Shown: in pieces, positions 1 to 5,119 of the stretch
Position numbering within the stretch: position 1 is the stretch's first letter
How the letters are laid out: the number at the start of each line of letters is the position of its first letter
Source: Hermodarchaeum sp048885185
GTDB lineage: Archaea; Asgardarchaeota; Hermodarchaeia; Hermodarchaeales; Hermodarchaeaceae
Direction of reading: 5' to 3'
Length of the DNA: 8,287 bases
Assembly (NCBI GenBank): GCA_048885185.1
Contig: JBHLQC010000062.1
Location: 1 to 8,287, forward strand
Position numbers and translations under genes: made by a program
Notes under the pieces: model-generated
The model's database searches: none
The model's input: the letters and a program-made list of their open reading frames with translations, nothing else
What the model was told of the DNA's origin: nothing

Positions 1-117
1 ATCATTAATCGTTTAACCACTCCAATTCTATATGCTGGTCTCATCATCACCATGACTTACCTTATCGGACAGTTTCTTATTCACCTTACACCGCTGCTCG
101 TAGGCAAGTCAGAATAG
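1..117 (+). CDS. C-terminal end of an unidentified membrane protein (partial)
   Basis: The frame is open from the first base of the window to a TAG at 115-117, giving 38 codons and no start, so this is the tail of a gene that begins upstream. Residues about 8-35 are strongly hydrophobic (Ile, Leu, Val, Thr, Tyr) and would form one or two membrane-spanning segments. The chain ends in a short polar tail, GKSE. Codon use looks ordinary and the hydrophobic pattern is what a real membrane protein would give, but 38 residues are too few to name a family. It is on the same strand as the next two plus-strand units and could be cotranscribed with the small gene that starts about 97 nt later. The reading is an inference from frame openness and composition. 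Confidence 0.5.
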   Translation: MINRLTTPILYAGLIITMTYLIGQFLIHLTPLLVGKSE

Positions 118-129
118 ATTAGCAACTCG

Positions 130-142
130 AAAGGATTTATGT
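130..142 (+). promoter_or_regulatory. Possible TATA/BRE promoter for the small Cys-rich gene
   Basis: A purine-rich stretch (GAAAGG, 129-134) runs directly into ATTTATG (135-141), resembling an archaeal BRE followed by a TATA box. Transcription would begin roughly 25 nt further on, near 162-166, leaving about 50 nt of leader before the ATG at 214 or about 30 nt before an alternative ATG at 193. The match is weak and single. Confidence 0.28.
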
Positions 143-213
143 AGCCTCATCCTGCCAAACCATCTTACAAACCATTCTTAGTGCTGATGTAAATGGGAAT
201 TCACTGTCATGAT

Positions 214-369
214 ATGAAAAAAGGTCAAGTTTATTCTTGCCCCGAGTGTGGCATTGCGCTTCAAGTGGTCAAAGAATGTGAGGAATGCGGAACCCCTGAA
301 GGTGATTGTGGGTGTGCTGCCCCCTGCGTCTTTGAATGCTGTGGGAAACCTTTGACGCTTCAAAAATAA
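214..369 (+). CDS. Small Cys-rich desulforedoxin-like iron-binding protein
   Basis: This is a 51-residue protein with nine cysteines: C9, C12, C22, C25, C32, C34, C38, C42 and C43. The ends match desulforedoxin closely: GQVYSCPECG near the N-terminus and ECCGKPL near the C-terminus. In the family, a CxxC plus a CC pair bind a rubredoxin-type Fe(SCys)4 centre; C9/C12 even have the same numbers as in Desulfovibrio gigas desulforedoxin, whose CC pair is 28/29. Here the CC pair is at 42/43, so the chain between is 14 residues longer and carries five extra cysteines (CxxC, CxC, C). I chose ATG 214 because it gives the family N-terminus; ATG 193 is in frame and would add seven residues. No good Shine-Dalgarno site precedes either start. 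A terminator follows at 395-428. A role in cytoplasmic electron transfer or metal handling is inferred; a zinc-binding protein is the alternative. Confidence 0.75.
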   Translation: MKKGQVYSCPECGIALQVVKECEECGTPEGDCGCAAPCVFECCGKPLTLQK

Positions 370-394
370 TTCACAACCACATATCAGGAGGCAT

Positions 395-428
395 GGGGTC
401 TAAGATAAGACCCCCTCATCTATTTTTT
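395..428 (+). terminator. Hairpin plus T-tract terminator
   Basis: GGGGTCT (395-401) and AGACCCC (408-414) form a perfect 7-bp stem with a 6-nt loop. It is followed by a T-rich stretch with six consecutive T at 423-428. It lies 25 nt past the stop of the small Cys-rich gene and before the promoter of the next gene, so it most likely ends that transcript. The T-tract alone is the usual archaeal termination signal; the stem makes the call stronger. Confidence 0.65.
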
Positions 429-473
429 ATTGATTTCACCTACACTCAAATTAAGAGATTAATTAGGCTCTTG

Positions 474-500
474 CTCTCATTTCCCTATAAAAAATGAGAG
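474..500 (+). promoter_or_regulatory. TATA-box promoter inside an 8-bp inverted repeat (operator-like)
   Basis: CTCTCATT (474-481) and AATGAGAG (493-500) are perfect inverted repeats separated by 11 nt. The spacer and the first bases of the right arm contain TATAAAAAA (486-494), an archaeal TATA box. Transcription would start near 512-516, about 25 nt before the ATG at 540, leaving space for the GAGGAG ribosome site. A dimeric repressor bound here would block TBP, so this is a good operator candidate for the flavoprotein/DUF4185 unit. The repeat is seen directly; the regulator is inferred. Confidence 0.55.
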
Positions 501-524
501 GAAAACCGTAGGGCTCTAATACTT

Positions 525-530
525 GAGGAG
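525..530 (+). promoter_or_regulatory. Shine-Dalgarno site of the thioredoxin-reductase-like gene
   Basis: GAGGAG sits 9 nt before the ATG at 540 and decides that start over the in-frame ATG at 567, which has no such site. Confidence 0.7.
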
Positions 531-539
531 AATCACTGT

Positions 540-1493
540 ATGCAGGTGACTGAATTGGCAGACCAAATGACTGATATCATCATCGTAGGTGGCGGACCCG
601 CTGGGCTCACAGCTGCTATCTACACAGCACGGATGGGATTGAAAACCCTTCTTGTTGATGGTCAAATGATTGGCGGACGTGCAGCAACTGCACCCCACGT
701 TTGGAATTTTCCAGGCTTCCCTGATGGCATAACGGGTGTCGAACTCATTGACCTCATGATGAAACAAGCCCAGAAATTCCAAGCAGAACTCAAGTATCCA
801 GACGAAGTCATCGAACTCTCCCTGAAAGATAAAATGAAGAATGTGGTTACCAGGTCGGGTAAACATTCTTGTCATTCTGTAATACTTGCCACAGGTACTC
901 AACGAAAGAAACTTTTAGTGCCTGGCGAAGAGGCGCTTGTGGGTCGTGGGGTGTCATACTGTCCGGTTTGTGATGGTCCACTCTATCGAGGATTAAACGT
1001 CGCTGTAATCGGTTCCGGGAGTGAAGCCTTTGAAGATGCCATTCACCTAGCTAATCTAGTATCGAAGGTCTTTGTAATTATTCAAAGTGAGGAAATTTCT
1101 GCGGAGCAAGCATTAATTGACGAAGTCAAGGCAATCTCAAACCTACAAATCATCAAAGGACAGCTCCTCACGATTCAAGGTGACGATCTTGTTACAGCAC
1201 TAACCTATTCATTGCACTCCGATGGTTCAGAACACGAACTTCCCATTGATGGAGTATTTATTGCAGTGGGAAGTGTTCCGATGACAAATCTACTGAAAAA
1301 GGCAGGCATCTCTGTGGATGAAAAGGGCTGTGTCACAGTTAATCGCCGACAAGAGACAAACCTTATTGGCGTCTACGCAGCAGGCGATTGCACCTGTGGA
1401 GGCATGCAAATCATCACCGCAGCCGGTGAAGGTGCAATGGCTGCCATGCAAGCACACCGATTTGTCAAATCCAAAAAAGGGAAGGAAAAATAA
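540..1493 (+). CDS. Thioredoxin-reductase-like FAD/NAD(P) disulfide oxidoreductase
   Basis: A 317-residue cytoplasmic flavoprotein of low-Mr thioredoxin reductase length. Visible motifs are the FAD-binding GGGPAG (17-22), the family MIGGRA/NFPGFP region (43-61), ATGT (117-120), the redox-active CPVC (141-144) followed by DG, a second nucleotide-binding GSGSEA (158-163), and the C-terminal FAD motif AAGDC (280-284) with a further C286. Family members pass electrons from NAD(P)H through FAD and the CxxC to thioredoxin or a similar protein. The HRRxxxR signature that binds the NADPH phosphate is absent: the stretch after the second Rossmann strand reads VIIQSEEIS (179-187). NADH, another donor, or weak nucleotide binding is therefore likely. 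It is the first gene of a unit with the DUF4185 gene 20 nt downstream. The exact partner protein is unknown; the neighbouring desulforedoxin-like protein is one candidate. Confidence 0.88.
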   Translation: MQVTELADQMTDIIIVGGGPAGLTAAIYTARMGLKTLLVDGQMIGGRAATAPHVWNFPGFPDGITGVELIDLMMKQAQKFQAELKYPDEVIELSLKDKMKNVVTRSGKHSCHSVILATGTQRKKLLVPGEEALVGRGVSYCPVCDGPLYRGLNVAVIGSGSEAFEDAIHLANLVSKVFVIIQSEEISAEQALIDEVKAISNLQIIKGQLLTIQGDDLVTALTYSLHSDGSEHELPIDGVFIAVGSVPMTNLLKKAGISVDEKGCVTVNRRQETNLIGVYAAGDCTCGGMQIITAAGEGAMAAMQAHRFVKSKKGKEK

Positions 1494-1501
1494 CCTCATT
1501 C

Positions 1502-1505
1502 GAGG
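1502..1505 (+). promoter_or_regulatory. Shine-Dalgarno site of the DUF4185 gene
   Basis: GAGG ends 8 nt before the ATG at 1514, within the 20-nt gap after the flavoprotein stop. It supports this start and cotranscription of the two genes. Confidence 0.55.
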
Positions 1506-1513
1506 CGAGAGAA

Positions 1514-2755
1514 ATGCGAAGACGAACTGTGGCAATAATCTTAATTGTAATCATTCTCAGTTCAGCCTTCGGAGTCTTCTTTATTTTCACATTTCTTGGT
1601 CAATACTCGCCCCTCCCTCATGAAATGGTCTGCCAGCTAACTGGGGAAGACGCTCTCAACGACACCACTGTGGTTAATGTTTATGGAGCAGATGTTGGTC
1701 TAATGGTTGAGTGGCAAGACCGGTTACACTTCATTTTTGGCGACACCTTTGGTCCCGATAATTGGGATTGGCGATCAAACACAATGGCCTACACGCTAGA
1801 CACCGATCCCTCAGATGGTATCACACTGACAGATTGGATTACTGACAATGTAACACATTTTGCTAAGGAACTCATTCATAGTTTCAAAGTTGATGAGGTT
1901 GAGATGACAGTAATCCCAACTGCCGCTTACAGCAGTGGAGACTGTCTCTATGTATACTATATGTCTGTAAACACCTGGGGAGAACACGGCGATTGGACTA
2001 GTAATAATGCTAGCATCGCGTATTCCTTTGATGGACACACCTTCTTCAAAGCAACCAATATGTCTTGGTCAGGCACCTCCAATTTCATCGAATGGGGACT
2101 GATCAAGGGTGATGATTCAGCTCCATCAACGGGTGGTTATCTCTACTTCCTCACTACAGGAAGTGGTCGATTCCATGATTGCTTCCTAGTTCGAGTTCCT
2201 GAAAACCACATTTTGAACCAGAGCAGCTACCAATACTACATAGGACTCGGAGCCGGAGATGCTCCAACTTGGTCATCAAATCAAGAGGATGCCCAGCCTA
2301 TCCTTGAAGCTCCTACAGGAGAAATTTCAGTCATGTGGAACACGTATTTAGGCAAATACATGCTGCTGAATCTCGACGATGCCCAAAAACAGATTTTAAT
2401 TCGAACAGCTGACTCGCCATGGGGTCCTTGGAGTGCGCCACGTATCATTATCCAACGTCCAGAATACGTGGGCTTCTATGCACCCAATATTGATCCCCTT
2501 CTAGTTGAAGACGACGGTCGAATCGTCTATTTCACGATGAGCCTCTGGTTCGAGTATAATGTGTACCTTATGAAAGTCGATTTAACCCCCTTATGGAGTA
2601 TAGCCAGTCATCACCTACTGATATCCTGGCTAGTTGTCAGTTTGGTTTCTGTATTAATGCTTGACGTTATTCGTTTCCGTGGTGACAACGTTTTCAATAG
2701 CATTAAGGGTCTTGGAAAAATCATCTTCGGTGTGCACAAAAGATACAACACCTAA
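1514..2755 (+). CDS. Membrane-anchored DUF4185 beta-propeller protein (possible glycan hydrolase)
   Basis: A 413-residue protein. Residues 6-28 form a hydrophobic signal or anchor after MRRR, residues about 35-358 match DUF4185, and residues about 367-386 form a second membrane segment followed by a basic tail of about 25 residues. DUF4185 hallmarks are FGDTFG (75-80), WRSN (86-89), DTDPSDGI (96-103), YYMSVNTWG (148-156), WNTYLGKY (275-282) and YFTMSLW (339-345). The fold is a five-bladed propeller, and some bacterial members are endo-D-arabinofuranases (family GH183). Five N-glycosylation sequons (N49, N112, N165, N182, N235) fit an extracellular domain held at the membrane. A surface role on cell-envelope or environmental glycans is inferred; the archaeal substrate is unknown. 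The final 33 codons overlap the 3' end of the opposing aminotransferase gene. The function of the pairing with the flavoprotein upstream is not evident. Confidence 0.85.
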   Translation: MRRRTVAIILIVIILSSAFGVFFIFTFLGQYSPLPHEMVCQLTGEDALNDTTVVNVYGADVGLMVEWQDRLHFIFGDTFGPDNWDWRSNTMAYTLDTDPSDGITLTDWITDNVTHFAKELIHSFKVDEVEMTVIPTAAYSSGDCLYVYYMSVNTWGEHGDWTSNNASIAYSFDGHTFFKATNMSWSGTSNFIEWGLIKGDDSAPSTGGYLYFLTTGSGRFHDCFLVRVPENHILNQSSYQYYIGLGAGDAPTWSSNQEDAQPILEAPTGEISVMWNTYLGKYMLLNLDDAQKQILIRTADSPWGPWSAPRIIIQRPEYVGFYAPNIDPLLVEDDGRIVYFTMSLWFEYNVYLMKVDLTPLWSIASHHLLISWLVVSLVSVLMLDVIRFRGDNVFNSIKGLGKIIFGVHKRYNT

Positions 2756-3967
2756 GCCATGATACCCAAACACGCCTTCTTCAAGTAACCGACTTTGAAA
2801 TACATTCGTTTTTTCAGTATCAAAGACTTTGCCTAGCTTACCGGCGGTTATCGGGCCCTCCTTAAGAGGTTCCTTTAATGAATGGATAAAAAGAATGGAC
2901 CCTTTACCCATCGCCCTCTCGCTAGCATTTGCTCTTTCGAGGACATTGTTGATCTGACGCCGTAGCTGGTCCCCTCGTTGATTCAGAGTCACGTACTTCT
3001 CCTTATATGATTTGAGAATTTCAAGGGTTGTAAGTCCTGCCGTCATGGTCAGGGGGTGACTAGAGAAGGTTCCACCACCTACCCATCGTCCTCTTGGGGC
3101 ACCAGGAACAGCTAGTGCCATAACATCCTCTCTACCACCATAGACGCCAATGGGCAGACCACCTGCCAAGACCTTCCCATGGGTTTGGAGATCAGGTTTT
3201 ACGCCATACAATTGAATTCCAGCAGATCCATAGCAGAGCCGAAATCCGGTGATGATTTCATCAAAAATAAGGAGTATATCCCGGGCTTCAGTTTCTTCTC
3301 GAAGATATGGGAGAAATTCAGAATCGGGTTCAATTCCTCCGCCGGCTCCTAGGACTGGTTCGATAACAACGGCAGCTAATTGTTTCCCATGTTTTTTCAT
3401 GAGAGTATCAACACTTCGCATATCATTGTAATCGAAGGATACACCATTATAGTAGGCATCGTCCGTGTATGGATACTTAAGGTGATAACCGAGAGCGTCA
3501 TTACCACCATGCCACCCACCCCAAGCCTTTGCAACTAGTTTTCGTCCAGTAAATAGTCGCGCTAGCCGGGTAGCATACATGGTGGACTCACTGCCAGTAG
3601 TGCAAAACCGCATCTTCTCTAACTCGGGAATAGCTTCTTGGATTTTCTCTGCAAATATCACCTGGGCTTCATTCAACGTACCCAAATGCCAGCCTTCTCG
3701 AAGTCGCTGTTCTAAGACTTGACGGATTTGTGGAGGGTTGTGACCTAAAATCATACAATAGTGGGTCATCCAGTAATCGATGTATTCGTTTCCGTCCACA
3801 TCCCAGATATGACTTCCCTCACCACGGTGCATAAATGGTGGATGTGCCTGACAGCTGTTCAATCCAAAGATTCGAATATTATGATTGACTCCACCACAAA
3901 ACACCTTCTGGGCACGGTTCCAAAGTTGACTAGAATTTGGAGAAGCCTGTCGGTATCGCTCAAGCAT
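2654..3967 (-). CDS. Class-III PLP aminotransferase, glutamate-1-semialdehyde aminomutase-like
   Basis: A 437-residue fold-type I PLP enzyme of normal length for the family. The Schiff-base lysine is K265 in THGKVLAGGLPIG (262-274). D236 in FDEIITGFR (235-243) would hold the pyridine nitrogen, and the phosphate-binding loop is TTGSES (123-128). Glutamate-1-semialdehyde aminomutase (HemL) is the nearest well-known relative, but the usual SGTEA loop is TGSES and the usual YHGH is WHGG (152-155), so a different substrate is likely. The start at 3967 is preceded by GGGTGA seven nt upstream, which lies in a hairpin. It follows the diaminopentanoate-dehydrogenase-like gene by 42 nt and is probably cotranscribed with it. 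Its last 33 codons overlap the opposing DUF4185 gene; the overlapped residues (405-437) include the C-terminal helix expected in the family, so the end is believable. Cytoplasmic; the substrate is unassigned. Confidence 0.85.
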   Translation of the reverse strand: MLERYRQASPNSSQLWNRAQKVFCGGVNHNIRIFGLNSCQAHPPFMHRGEGSHIWDVDGNEYIDYWMTHYCMILGHNPPQIRQVLEQRLREGWHLGTLNEAQVIFAEKIQEAIPELEKMRFCTTGSESTMYATRLARLFTGRKLVAKAWGGWHGGNDALGYHLKYPYTDDAYYNGVSFDYNDMRSVDTLMKKHGKQLAAVVIEPVLGAGGGIEPDSEFLPYLREETEARDILLIFDEIITGFRLCYGSAGIQLYGVKPDLQTHGKVLAGGLPIGVYGGREDVMALAVPGAPRGRWVGGGTFSSHPLTMTAGLTTLEILKSYKEKYVTLNQRGDQLRRQINNVLERANASERAMGKGSILFIHSLKEPLKEGPITAGKLGKVFDTEKTNVFQSRLLEEGVFGYHGLGVVSFVHTEDDFSKTLNAIENVVTTETNNVKH

Positions 3968-3972
3968 TCTAA

Positions 3973-3993
3973 ATTCACCCGTAATGGGTGAAT
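3973..3993 (-). promoter_or_regulatory. Hairpin burying the aminotransferase Shine-Dalgarno site
   Basis: On the transcript, ATTCACCC and GGGTGAAT form a perfect 8-bp stem around a 5-nt loop. The 3' arm contains GGGTGA (positions 3980-3975), the best Shine-Dalgarno match for the aminotransferase, ending 7 nt before its ATG. Folding would hide the ribosome site, suggesting translational control or dependence on translation of the upstream gene, which stops only 16 nt before the stem. Structure is seen; the effect is inferred. Confidence 0.5.
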
Positions 3994-4009
3994 GTGGTGT
4001 TTAATCCTT

Positions 4010-5047
4010 TTAAGCCGAATCCTTGAAGATACGTTCTGTGTTATGCGGTGCTGGTATATCCCTCATGGTGTAAAGACCAGGCTTTGCGCCAATTATCACA
4101 GGGACAAGATTGAGTAACATGCCAATTGTTGCATGATCACCATGAACGCCACCTTCAATTCGTTGATGAATACTTGGATGACCATCAATGCGAACTTCAT
4201 CATATGCAGGATCAGCATCTGCATAGGCGTTGAAGTCTAGCGTGATGAGGGTTTTTCCTGCTTTTTGACCGATGGCTCGACTCTTCAGTCCTCGAACCAT
4301 CCCTTTTTCAACCATAGCAAAGGGGGTCACGATTTTTTTATCTGCAATCACTGGTTCGGGAGGGAGTTCTTCGACATGTTCCAAGCCCATGTTAAGGGTG
4401 TCACCTATCATCTGTAGTGATTCAACCAATCCCACATGGCCGGTAATTGCTCCTGTGGAGATGGCGTGCTCAAAGTCTTGTTTGGTCATACCGGTGCCTA
4501 TCTTCTTCTGGAATGCAGCACGTCGTGAGCTGGAATTCATATTTCGTGTTACATGAATGGTTTCCACATGCTGAATGGGGGCTGAGAGGAAAATTGGCAA
4601 CAGGTCCATCAAAAATCCAGGATTAATACCAGTGCCTAGTATCGATTTCTTCGTTTTCTTTCCCATTTCATCAAGTTTCTTAGAGAGTTCTGGATTTTTC
4701 TCATACGGGAATGACAATTCTTCGCAAAGTGAAAGGACATCCATCCCAGCATTCAAGCAATCCGAGATGGTGGGAACCACCTTAGCGAGTGCGGATGAAG
4801 TTGATACTATCGCCACATCAGCGGGATTATCCTTGAAATCAGCTAAGACTTGTTGGAGATCATCTTGAATAGTAAGTGTAGAATCAATTTTTCCATCGAG
4901 TAAATCTGATAATCGTTTACCCTTCAACTCGGGATTAACGTCTACAACGGCATCGAGTTGCAGGTTCTCTCGTTGGATAATAACTTTGGCAATTGAGCGA
5001 CCTAATGTTCCAAAGCCGATTTGGATTACGCGGAATGGTTTTGGCAT
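4010..5047 (-). CDS. 2,4-diaminopentanoate dehydrogenase-like NAD(P) oxidoreductase
   Basis: A 345-residue protein that starts with a Rossmann motif, GFGTLG (11-16), as in the dihydrodipicolinate-reductase-type fold. Further family motifs are LCEELSFP (107-114), GTGINPGF (138-145), GHVGLVES (203-210) and GGVHGDHAT (299-307). This set belongs to the 2,4-diaminopentanoate dehydrogenase group, which oxidatively deaminates an amino acid's C4 amino group with NAD(P)+ in anaerobic ornithine breakdown; it is not a lysine-pathway DapB, which is much shorter (about 250-270 residues). The ATG at 5047 lies 9 residues before the Rossmann glycines, with only a weak GAGTG five nt upstream. The gene sits 72 nt behind cdhD and 42 nt before the aminotransferase, all on one strand. 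Actual substrate is unknown; an amine or amino acid related to the partner aminotransferase's substrate is the natural guess. Confidence 0.8.
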   Translation of the reverse strand: MPKPFRVIQIGFGTLGRSIAKVIIQRENLQLDAVVDVNPELKGKRLSDLLDGKIDSTLTIQDDLQQVLADFKDNPADVAIVSTSSALAKVVPTISDCLNAGMDVLSLCEELSFPYEKNPELSKKLDEMGKKTKKSILGTGINPGFLMDLLPIFLSAPIQHVETIHVTRNMNSSSRRAAFQKKIGTGMTKQDFEHAISTGAITGHVGLVESLQMIGDTLNMGLEHVEELPPEPVIADKKIVTPFAMVEKGMVRGLKSRAIGQKAGKTLITLDFNAYADADPAYDEVRIDGHPSIHQRIEGGVHGDHATIGMLLNLVPVIIGAKPGLYTMRDIPAPHNTERIFKDSA

Positions 5048-5070
5048 GATTGCACTCAGTAAAAAAGGTG

Positions 5071-5078
5071 CTTAAAAG
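5071..5078 (-). promoter_or_regulatory. Possible internal promoter for the dehydrogenase/aminotransferase pair
   Basis: In the 72-nt gap after cdhD, CTTTTAAG on the minus strand is centred about 27 nt before the ATG at 5047, the distance expected for a leaderless archaeal transcript. A second AT-rich stretch, AAAAATAATT, lies at about 5090-5099. Between the TATA-like box and the ATG, a run of six T (5061-5066) could instead act as a stop signal for the cdh transcript. Both readings are weak. Confidence 0.25.
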
Positions 5079-5119
5079 CTGTTCCGATGAATTATTTTTC
5101 TGAATGTGGTTAATTCTGA

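Noticed and set aside
178..363. Minus-strand open frame opposite the Cys-rich gene
   Set aside because: It is antisense to a plus-strand protein with a clear Cys signature and has no family features or ribosome site.
393..497. A 34-codon plus-strand frame starting at an ATG just after AGGAGG (386-391)
   Set aside because: The Shine-Dalgarno-like run is only 1 nt from the ATG, the frame runs through the terminator hairpin and the TATA/inverted-repeat region, and the peptide has no recognisable pattern.
516..902. Long minus-strand open frame opposite the flavoprotein gene
   Set aside because: It runs through the flavoprotein's conserved FAD-binding region and the translation resembles no protein family; it is a shadow frame.
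2654..3967. Naming the aminotransferase hemL
   Set aside because: The substrate-site motifs differ from HemL and no tetrapyrrole genes are near.
4010..5047. Naming the oxidoreductase dapB (lysine pathway)
   Set aside because: It is about 80 residues too long and carries the diaminopentanoate-dehydrogenase motif set instead.
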